64,000 bases of DNA. Source: Bryum argenteum (lineage: Eukaryota; Streptophyta; Bryopsida; Bryales; Bryaceae). The stretch is from positions 26,859,510 through 26,923,509 of the forward strand of contig CM073321.1 of the NCBI GenBank assembly GCA_037043015.1. Reading direction: 5' to 3'. Positions within the stretch are counted from its first letter, which is position 1. Each line of letters opens with the position of its first letter. The position numbers were made by a program, and so were the translations under genes. This document shows, in pieces, positions 55,011 to 64,000 of the stretch. The notes under the pieces were generated by a model. That model was not told where the DNA came from. It did no database searches and was given only the letters and a program-made list of their open reading frames with translations.

Positions 55011-57718
55011 TTAACAGCACTGCAACTTTCTAGCAAGTCGCGGAGAACGTCTGGGTTTAAGTCTAGCTAATGCTTTCTCTTCGAAACGTCTAGCTTTAGC
55101 CTCATTCTTTTTGATTCGCATGTTAACCGCTTGTTCAACACGATCAACGTCATCACGCAAAGTGTGACGGAAAGGTGAGGCGGGAGGTGGAGTTCCAGGA
55201 ACCGAAGTTTGTGGTATGTTTAATCGACAAGACTCCAGGTAAGTTAACACATTCACTCTCAATGTGGAAAGGTCACTATCTGCATCGGATTCCTCTTGTC
55301 TTTCCTTTTTTCTTTGCTTTTTTGGATCCTGCAAAATCACACGAAACCAATAGTAAGTCAATTATCAAACAGTAGGAAAATGATGCGATTAGCCATTGTT
55401 ATAAAAGTAATATAAATGAAATTCATTCACACTTACTTCAATTCCCATGCGCAGTACATCAAGATACAGGAAAGCAAATGATAAACCAAAACAAAGTCAC
55501 CCTCAAAATCAAAAGCGACCCAAGTAGTCCAACACATCAGTGATGACAAAAAAAATCAAAGGATAAAATACATATGGGAAAAAAAATGCAAAATCCTCCA
55601 TGAGGTGCCAGACATTCGTGGACGAAGCTCTGGGCTCCTTCCCAGCTCTCACATGCAATCGGGGCCAGCTAAACACACAGCTGCCCTCATCGGCATGGCA
55701 CAAGCAGGAGGTGTAGCTCGAGCATAGCCTCAGGCCCAGCCATTCACACACAGGAGCCCTCATCGGCACAAGCAGGAGGGTACCTCGAGCGATGCCTCAG
55801 GCCCAGCCATGCACACACAGCAGCCCTTATCGGCACAAGCAGGAGAGAACAGGAGTTTTGCCAACACCGCACTCGGGAATTGACACCACGATGACAAAGA
55901 AAATCACAGGATCAAAACGCAGATGGCAACAAAAAACGCAAAATCCCCCACGAGGTGCCAGACATTCGTGGACGAAGCTTTAGGCTCCTTCCCGGCTCTC
56001 ACACCCAATCAGGGCCATCCAAAAAGAATCTACATCAGGCCCGGCCATGAGACACACAGCTGACCTCATAGCACGGTACAAGCAGGACGTGTAGCTCGAG
56101 CATAGCCTCAGGCCCAGCCATACACACACAGCAGCCCTCATCGGCACAAGCAGGAGAGAACAGGAGTTTTGCCAACACCCTGCACTCCGGGAATTGACAC
56201 CACGATGACAAAGAACATCACAGGATCAAAACGCAAATGGCAACAAAAAACGCAAAATCCTCCACGAGGTGCCAGACATTCGTGGACGAAGCTCTGGGCT
56301 CCTTCCCGGCTCTCACACGCAATCGGGGCCAGCCAAAAAGAATCTACATCAGGCCCGGCCATGAGACACACAGCTGCCCTCATCGGCATGGCACAAGTAG
56401 GAGGTGTACCTCGAGCAAAGCCTCAGGCCCAGCCAATCACACACAGGATCCCTCAGCGGCACAAGCAGGAGGGTACCTCGAGCGATGCCTCAGGCCCAGC
56501 CATGCATACACAGGAGCCCTCATCAGCACAAGCAGGAGGGTAGCTCGAGCAAAGCCTCAGGCCCAGCCATGCACTCACAGGAGCCCTCATCGGCACAAGC
56601 AGGAGAGTAGCTCGAGCGATGCCTCAAGCGCGGCCATGCACACACAGCAGCCGTCAAAGGCACAAGCAGGAGGGACAGCAGGAGATTGGCCGACACCCTC
56701 CACTCCGGGAATTCACACCACGATGACAAAGAAAATCACAGGATCAAAACGCAGATGGCAACAAGAAATGCAAAATCCTCCACGAGGTGCCAGACATTCG
56801 TGGACGAAGCTCTGGGCTCCTTCCCAGCTCTCACACGCAATCGGCCATGAGACACACAGCTGCCCTCATCGGCATGGTACAAGCAGGAGGTGTACCTCGA
56901 GCAAAGCCTCAGGCCCAGCCATTCACACACAGGATCCCTCAGCGGCACAAGCAGGAGGGTACCTTGAACGATGCCTCAGGCCCAGTGATGCACACACAGT
57001 TGCCTCATCGGCACAAGCAGGAGGGTAGCTCGAGCGAAGCCTCAGCCCAACCATGCACACACAGCTGCACGAATAGCCTCAGGCCCGGCCATGAAGGACA
57101 CAGCACCACTCATCGGCACATGCTAGAGGAGCAAACACAGTGTGCAGGAATCAAATTCCCCACTCAGTCAAGCCATCAAGGTGCTCTGCTTCGAGCCTAG
57201 CAGTCACCTGCATTCATCGGCAACAGGGAAGATGGACAAAACAAAGCGAAAAAGTAGCCAGCAACCTCCACTCCCCGAATTCACAGAATCGATGACCAAA
57301 ATTATCACGGTAGACTCAACACGACGATGCCCACAGGCGGCCATCTTTCAAATTACCTTCAACCTTGTTATTAAGTACAACGGTATCTGCATCAGGCCGG
57401 CCATGAAGCAACAGAAGAGCCTATTCATGACGAAGAAGTTCTCTCCCACCCAAATTCTGACAACAATTAGGGTTTACATTCAATTAGATGAAGCAAGGAG
57501 CTATGTCCAGTACATACCAGGAATTTCTTGGAGTACCACGCCTTCAACTCCGGCCTGGTTTTCATTGCTTCACCAGGAGCATGCGCCTTGTAAAATTCCC
57601 TGTAGAATTCGTCGAATATACTCGAATCAGAGGACTGGGAACTCACATTTTCTAAACCTTCTTCGACGTGCTCACTGCCTCCTTCAACAGCCACCTCTTG
57701 CTCTACAAGATCCGCCAT
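55011..57718 (-). CDS. Element II copy B small charged protein, two exons
   Basis: Exon 1 (57718-57518) encodes MADLVEQEVAVEGGSEHVEE and ends YSKKFL at a GTATGT donor. Exon 2 starts at 55328 after a TTTTGCAG acceptor (DPKKQRKKERQEESDADSDL) and ends KPRRSPRLARKLQCC at 55011. The product is 172-173 residues, acidic first and basic at the end, as in copy A. Both copies keep open frames although the large gene of copy A has decayed. No domain is recognised. It is read ahead of the ParB-methyltransferase-like gene on the same strand, about 140 bases apart. Confidence 0.7.
55590..57130. repeat. Expanded repeat array in the intron of the copy B small gene
   Basis: GTGCCAGACATTCGTGGACG occurs near 55607, 55957, 56269 and 56788. 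Between these, 60-70 bp units with GGCACAAGCAGGAGGGTAGC and CTCAGGCCCAGCCATGCACA repeat more than ten times. The intron is 2.2 kb here against 1.4 kb in copy A. Long frames (for example 56237-57028) are repeat products. Confidence 0.85.
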
Positions 57719-57937
57719 GAGTTCTTCTTCCTGCAACATCTTGACAGCAATGGTGTGCAAATTCATCAAATAACTCCCTCCCACAACTTGACAGTGTCAA
57801 ATGTACTCCTCCCATCTTGCCAGTACACTTTCTGTTACTTCTACTAAAATTAGCTGCCTCCGAGCCCATCGGCGGTTCCTGCTTTGTCCTATTCTAAATT
57901 AGCACAAACTTTTATTGTAATCGAATCTCGCAATTGA

Positions 57938-58440
57938 TTAGCCCGACTTTGGAATGAGCCAGATTGAATGAGCGGCGACCCCTGGCTCACTCAAGAGCTG
58001 GCGCCGAAAAGGAATGGCGCGTCCCACGCGATGGACATCGGCGCTCTGCGACTTCGGTAGCAACATCGGAGTACCTGGCCTCCCCGAACGAACCAAAAGA
58101 TATCGGCCGGTGCCCGCCCGCCGTACCCGGCCGCGCTTCTGAGCTTTGCGGTACCCGGCCTCGCCGTGCACCGGGCCTACATATCTGAGGAGGGTTCGGC
58201 GGCCCATGCCGCGTGGGGGGGGGTAACGGGAACCGTGGGGTATGGGAGACCGAGGGGGGGTAACGGGGACCGTGAGGGGGGGGGGGTAGCGGGGACCGTG
58301 GGGGGTAACAGGGACCGGTTCTCAACTATTCTGGTAGTAGCTTGTGAGCTCAAACATCGGGCTCATCAACTTGAGCATCAAGGTCATGACCTAGGGCATC
58401 AAGCTCATGACGTCGGGCATCGTGTGATGCCATAGACTAG
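57938..58440. other. GC-rich sequence with poly-G tract
   Basis: 58200-58320 holds units like GGGGGTAACGGGGACCGTG with runs of up to ten G. The frames across it have no domain. GGGCTCATCAACTTGAGCAT-type short repeats follow to about 58430. Confidence 0.6.
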
Positions 58441-58715
58441 TATTATGGTTCGTTTGCGATATTTTCACAAACCCTATATATGGTATTCATTATCTCCGTA
58501 CTTAGACAATGGAATGGCCATGAATATGATTTATATGTACGACAATTGAACATACATATACTTAATAGTTGTTTACATTTTTCTTACCGAAATACTTCTA
58601 AATCGTAATCTAAAATATGCCCATACTCTTTCATGCCACTGATTAGTATGATTATACGATGAAACAGTCATGGGTCCATCTATATCATGAAAATCTAAAA
58701 TGTCAAAAGTTCTAA
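58441..58715. other. AT-rich spacer
   Basis: No gene or repeat seen; 3' of the acidic gene of the MULE-like element. Confidence 0.4.
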
Positions 58716-59450
58716 CTACCTCATATTGAAGAATGGACTATCGTTGATTGTATACTTAATCAACCCTAGGTCCTCCCAATAAACCAGGAAGTAGGGTTTC
58801 TCATGTACCTCCTCTAATTCTTCAGGACTTGTTTCAAATCCATCCGCTACATCATTTTGTGTTTCCTGATCACTGGAAGCTTCTGCTCTCTGAGCCATAT
58901 CTGTGACTCTTTTCTCCTCAAACATTCCAGCTTCTTCTCCAGATTGATCGTCTTCCTCTTCCGATTCTCTGCGACCCTGAAGACAACACATGTTGATGTT
59001 ACTTCATAAACGAATGCGGTAATATTTTGATACTTAGAAATATCAACATATTTGTAACATAGATTACATCATTACCTCATTTGTAGAGTCTACACCTCCA
59101 TCGTCATCTCGATCCACGCATACAGTCTCGCTAGACGTCCTGAACTGCCCTCTACGCCCTTCCTCCTCCTCGGCTTCAGCTGCGTCTGTCCCCACACTCT
59201 CCGGGACACTATCAAGGTTGAGCGATCGCATTTTGATAGTCCGCCTGAATGGCGGTAGCACATCATCGTCAATCAATATGTCATATCCGTCTGGCTCCTG
59301 ATCATCGCCGCTACAACTCCTCCCATCGCGCTTCCGCAAAGCACTCCGCCTTTGCGCTTTAGAATTAGTAAACTTCGTACCCCCCCTACGCTTCTTCTTT
59401 CTCTGGCCTACCTCCTTTCTTCTCTCACTACCGCTAGCGTTTTCGTCCAT
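58716..59450 (-). CDS. Acidic accessory protein of the MULE-like element
   Basis: Exon 1 begins MDENASGSERRKEVGQRKKK (59450) with a nuclear-type basic run, then EPDGYDILIDDDVLPPFRRT and an acidic tract, ending at a GTAATG donor near 59075. Exon 2 follows a CTTCAG acceptor near 58978 (GRRESEEEDDQSGEE) and reads to KYTINDSPFFNMR, where TAG or a GTAGTT donor follows. No domain is recognised. It is divergent from the transposase gene, with about 520 bases between the starts. Confidence 0.5.
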
Positions 59451-59974
59451 ACTGCTTCCAATGATATAACTTATCACAGGTACAACCTAACGAGTCCAAG
59501 TGTTCCCACTGCAAATGAAGAGGTCGAACTATGAGTTTGAACTCCATTATATAGGTTCCCCACGCGGCTAAAAAACCCTAATCAGACACCGCGTATTCCC
59601 TAACATCCCGCTATGACCGTGTCTGACAATCCAATATAAGTTAGCGTTTAATCGCATCTATTATCTAACTAAATCTCTGACAATGACTGCCGCCGTCACT
59701 TTACATCTTACAACTACTTATTTTATCGACGGATCTAATATTTTGAATCCTAACTACTTAATGGCATTTTGTCAGGCCAGATAATTTAAATCATCATGCT
59801 CACAATTCAGAGTATCGGTATCTGTATGTTTTATTTTAAGTAATTACGTCTAATAGGTATTCTATACCTATGCCAACACCCTACACCAAATTCAAGTATT
59901 TGAACATTTGAAATGCACATCTGACTCTCTTTCTCTGCGCACTTGTGATGTTGTCTTCTTCGCCTACGTCTATC

Positions 59975-62900
59975 ATGGCATCCTCCACTCCCTTACCTCC
60001 CGCTGCAAACGTCATTGCAATTAGGTCTGAAGACTTAAGTCCTCCCATCTGCATTCCTCCGGGGATGGGTGGAGTGGCTGAAGTCACTCCGTCTTGGCTA
60101 GCAACTCGTTTCGGGTTTGATGAGTCCTCTCTTTGGTTAGAGAAACATGTCTTAGATCCAAACACTAATCTTGTCCAGTACTCCGTGCTTGTCGAACCTG
60201 TCGACCTAGAGAAGAATTGTAGAATGTATAAGCTACGGCCGGACAATATCGACTCTTCGGCATGACAGAGTCCGCATGAACGCCCACCGTCCTCCTCACT
60301 CCTCGTAGTTCTTCTACCATCTCCTTTGTTGTTCCGATTCTTGCTCGTGTCAAGGTCGAACGGACTCAAGTCCGAATCGATATTTTGATTCATCCGACGA
60401 TGAAAGAAAAGCGTCCATGCGGTCCGTCGCCTATCATCGAACTGCATCCACCTAAATGCAGTTCTCAACACGGTCTCGGAACCACCCCGTTCCTCTTCTT
60501 CGCGTCCAAAGTCGTAAAACCCAAAAACATTCTTTCCTCGCTTCGTAGACTTGGTAGTATGTCTCGCAACAAAACTATCCTCAAAAAAATAGATTTCCAT
60601 TCCATTCGTACTCACAACGTCTCTTTCCTGCCTCCCACTTTCAACGGTGATGTCCTCTATGTTCTCCCTCCCGTTGTACCAACCACTGCTGTCAAGGTAG
60701 CCAAATCTATGGAAGGGATGGACAAAAGATACGACGGTCATGTTTGGACCAGGACAATGACTACTAACATTAGTAACAACCTCGATTTGTCTTTCCGCTA
60801 CTCTAACTGTGTAGGTCATCTTCGATGCCACAATCGAAATTGCGGCTACTTACTACGACCTGACCGCAGAACAGAGGTGAATGAGGTGGAGTTCGAGGGC
60901 TTTACCAAGGACCCCTTCCCGGTCGGCCACGCGCCTCCCCCTTCTTCAATATTGGTCTGTAAGATCTGCAAAGAACCTCCCGTTTGTGTTGCTCTATGCC
61001 CTTCTAAAATATTCTACGTATTCGGAGAGGAGAGTCAAGAGCGAGCGTGTGTGCATATCGGTACCCACGAACATCCTATCAAAGTCGGAGACTACAGATG
61101 TGCACGTAAAATAATTGATGAGTTAATAGAGGAGCACGTAGAACATAACCCACAAGCTACCACGTCCAAAATAGTCATGGAGGCTAGCAAGGACTTACTC
61201 GGAAACTTCCTTCTCCGTGAAGAAGGTGACCCTGTAACCTCCAAGCTCACCCTCGAGGAGCTAGAACCTATATTCGATCAGTGTAAAGAGCTGAACTTTC
61301 CAAGCGTGAGGAATCGTATTACCACTTTTAAGCACTTGCGCAGATACGGTGTTCTCGATGGGATCACCAAGCTTCGAGGCCTCAGCAACTGGGCTTACAT
61401 CCAACGTAACCAATTCCCGGGGCAAGGAGATGAAAGTGACAAAGTGTTCATTTTCAAGATGTCCGAGGTCGGCCCCGAAGGCGGTGTTGACCTTGTTCGT
61501 CGTGATGCGACCCCAGGCGACTGTCCCATGGGTGGATGATGTTCGACCACGTCAAGGGTGTCAAGAACTGGACCACCATGGCGTGCCACGTTTATGACTC
61601 AAAAATATGCCGCATTCTAACTATTGCATCTTTGTGATTTCCGATCAAGACGGGAGAAGCTCAAATCGACTTATGGAAGAACCTAAACCACGTCATGGGC
61701 AGGAACGGAGTGGAAGCGCCTCAGTTTCAAGGGTTCATGGCCGACAGTGCGCAAGCCAACTGGAACGCCGTGCGGATCATTTACGGCTCCGGTGACCCTA
61801 AAGTCCCTATGGAAGGCCGCGAACGTACTTGCTACTTCCATTGGACTCAATCCCTAGAGAAACACACCAAACAATACATCGTGCACGAGCTGCAAGATCA
61901 ACATCGACATCTTTGTAAGCAATACAAAGATGCACGCACCATGGCTGAGGCGGAGACAAGATACTGGGCGATCCGAGCGTGGTGGGCGTCGGCGCAGGCC
62001 ACCTCCGAAGTTGGATTAGGTCCTCTCGAACACTGGCTTGCATTCTGGCACTTCCGATACAGGCAATGGGGTGGGTTCATGGAACTGGTGAGTCCGCAGC
62101 GACTGTAGCAATTATGTACCGTGCTTTTATGTCAAGTAAATCCGTAAATTTTATTTACTTTTTTGTCGAGAATTTTTGTTATAGATTACATTAACAACAT
62201 TTTAAAATATTTGAAATTTTAAAAAATCTATTTTTAGATCAGACATTCGGTGACGAAAGTCTAACCCGCTCTGGATATCGTGATCAAGTTTTTTGGTTAC
62301 TAAGTCAAATGTCTTTGCACCTTGCAGGAAAATAAATATTCTGCGGAGGAGCTGGCGGAGATGCCTTCATGTAACCTTGCGGAATCTATCCATAACAAAT
62401 GGTTGCAAGCATCCGGCAACAAGGGTGGGGACTTGTTCGTTGCACCTGTTGATGATTATGTTCGTGCTTTCCTTCAAGTAGTGGGTTACCATGACTTCAA
62501 CGGAGGTGGCAAGGGTGGTAGTGGACCAACATCCCAAGAACTATTACTTCGTGTTGCCCATAAAGCTCAACGAACCGGCGATCCATCAGGCCTCACAAAG
62601 GCAATTTCTGACTATCCAGGAGCTGAAAAGATTTGTACCCGCGACGCCCACCTTGAGGGGGCAGAGGTGTTCGGATCCAAGAAACGTAAGGCTGATGTTC
62701 CAATTGGAGCTAATGATGAAACGCACAGACCTGACACCGTGAGCTACTCACGTCCTCGAATTGGGAGAAGGGTTACCCGAGCATGTGCTGAAAATCTGAG
62801 TACTATCCATGAAGAGGATGAACTTCAGGAACCACCGACATTACCATCAACTTTTGCTGGACCTAGTATTGAACGTGTGACCGCTGTTCAGGAGACTAAA

Positions 62901-63767
62901 GTAGACGAGAGGTTGTGGCACATTGCCCGTTTGAGGGAGAACTCTGCCAAGGCTTGTTGGGGTATCATGCGAAAGAGTAAAAAAAGATGTGACTCACGAA
63001 TTATTCAGAAGGGGAAGGCGACCGCAGCTCCAACTTACATCGAAGTATGGCAACGCCCTCAAGAGGGGCCAAGAAAAATTGATCAGTTCTTTTTTTGTGC
63101 AGATGATATTGATAGGTGTGTGAAGGGTCATTGTTGCAAGTGGATTGAGCCATTCTCTCAAAGCAAGGATAGACCCCCTATTCCTTCAATATGGCCTGTT
63201 AAGATAGGGACTAATCTTACACGTGATGAGATGGAGGCGTTAGAGAATGCGGGCTTTCGACTACCACAAAAAGAACAGCTTCCTACGCACCGCACTTTCA
63301 ATAATGTTGCCCCACCAAGAGACTTGTCCCATATTCCAGTCCCGGAGAAGCCAGACATGTATTCGAGGTCAAGAAGATCGAAGAACATGAAACGCATTCC
63401 AGCTGTGACTTCAAAGCACATGAAGAATATTGAGTCTGCCACCTCAATGCAGGCCAGAATTCTGAGGGTGACCATGATCCCGCAGCCTGGTTTTGGGTGT
63501 ATCGTAGACTTGGAGTCGGATTCGGATGCAGTTTATAGACTCTCAATTAGTAAATTCCCAGATTGCTCAGGCCCAGTGTTCAAGAAAACCATTTCTACGT
63601 TAGGAAGAAGAGATCCATATCGACCGTGCAAGCACCTATATTTCATCACGGTATTGGTTTGCAAATTTGATCCGGATGCTGACCAATTCATCCACGCGGC
63701 CACTCTTAGTTTCAACGAGGTGAAGAAGATTCTGGAGGAAGGAATCCTAGACCATGCTATAGATTAG
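59975..63767 (+). pseudogene. MULE-like transposase gene, frame-shifted
   Basis: The N-terminal part (59975-60265) starts MASSTPLPPAANVIAIRSED and is followed by frame changes. 60385-61539 contains a WRKY-GCM1-like finger: FRYSNCVGHLRCHNRNCGYL and a later RACVHIGTHEHPIKVGDYRC. The catalytic core lies in 61545-62090 over two frames: FDHVKGVKNWTTMACHVYDS, then GFMADSAQANWNAVRIIYG (second Asp) and ERTCYFHWTQSLEKHTKQYI. An exon from 62329 reads MPSCNLAESIHNKWLQASGN and, near the end, a SWIM-like FPDCSGPVFKK...YRPCKHLYFI with one Cys lacking. It stops at 63765-63767. Mutator-like enzymes cut at TIRs and make 8-10 bp duplications, like the one of element II copy A. Confidence 0.7.
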
Positions 63768-64000
63768 AATGCCGTATATCTACTCATCTACGTACGCTAT
63801 GTGTTAGTCTTATGATTGTGTGCTTCACAATGTATGTAATATTTTTTCACAACTGATTAAAATAATTATACCAGTACCTACATGTACAGCAAACCTTGCC
63901 AATTTGTCTAACTCGGAGTACTATTCACTTAGTATATTACCTTAAAAAACGGTTGACATTTAAAAATTTGTGATTTATTGTCAAGCTTTGTAGCTCAAGT
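63768..64000. other. AT-rich 3' flank
   Basis: Nothing recognised downstream of the MULE-like gene within the window. Confidence 0.5.

Larger units (their letters stand above)
49268..57790 (-). mobile_element. Element II copy B, inverted, lacks one end
   Basis: The end at 49268 has GGGGAAACCACCG then GTGTGAGCGTTGAGCGGT from 49281, in the same arrangement as the right end of copy A. Homology to copy A runs through the ParB/methyltransferase-like gene, its 3' region and the small charged gene to about 57790. There is no matching inverted repeat and no ADD gene at that end, so the other terminus is lost or replaced. A target duplication therefore cannot be shown. The main gene is intact in this copy. 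Confidence 0.75.

Noticed and set aside
56237..57200. Frames of up to 263 residues in the copy B intron
   Set aside because: They follow 60-70 bp repeats in several frames, and the flanking exons splice over them.
59881..60831. 316-residue minus-strand frame
   Set aside because: It is antisense to the MULE-like exon with the zinc-finger residues and shows no domain of its own.
1..64000. LTR or LINE retrotransposon genes
   Set aside because: I looked for reverse transcriptase, integrase and gag signatures in the translated frames and found none.

Overview
The window is plant nuclear DNA, most probably from a non-seed plant such as a moss or liverwort (inference). It is built almost entirely of nested and decaying mobile elements with a few host gene remnants. 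The plant assignment rests on a CACTA element with Tnp2 and TnpA-type genes, a MULE with SWIM-like and WRKY-GCM1-like fingers, a tRNA-derived SINE, a plant-style LRR protein, a plant kinesin-12 exon and a nuclear 18S rRNA fragment. Introns are short with GT..AG borders, and I saw no retrotransposon polymerase and no bacterial gene structure.

Layout. (1) 1-930: AT-rich, with a 267-bp MITE with perfect TIRs. (2) 930-8200: element I, a GC-rich leader, a 30-bp tandem array and a broken multi-exon gene for a ParB-like plus DNA-methyltransferase-like protein whose first residues copy the histone H3 tail. (3) 8321-22760: a CACTA element with a TnpA-like gene (minus), a small acidic ORF, a Tnp2 transposase gene (plus), AGACATC satellite arrays and two more nested MITEs. 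(4) 22897-32411: a HAD/NIF (FCP1-like) phosphatase-like gene split by copy A of element II (23100-31216), an 8.1-kb TIR element with a 10-bp target duplication. Copy A carries an ATRX-type ADD-domain gene, a small charged gene and a decayed ParB/methyltransferase-like gene. (5) 32880-35960: element III, a third ParB/methyltransferase-like gene (minus) full of C-to-T type stop codons. (6) 36000-44180: fragments of kinesin-12, casein kinase 1, an RNF213-like protein, an LRR protein and 18S rRNA. (7) 44805-48923: a Plavaka-like transposase gene. (8) 49268-57790: copy B of element II in inverted orientation. Its ParB/methyltransferase-like gene can be spliced into one uninterrupted 1167-codon frame over ten exons; a SINE sits at one of its splice acceptors. 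(9) 58700-63767: a MULE-like transposase gene with a divergent acidic-protein gene.

The main result is the group of three element lineages (I, II with two copies, III) that each join a ParB-like domain (GxHR-type core) to a circularly permuted N4/N6 DNA methyltransferase-like fold (motif IV before motif I). They are associated with chromatin-related modules: an ADD reader in copy A and an H3-tail mimic in element I. Element I also carries a recurring 21-nt palindrome family in its leader, its introns and one exon. No recognised transposase lies inside these elements. I do not know of a described plant mobile element with this content, but I could not search a database.
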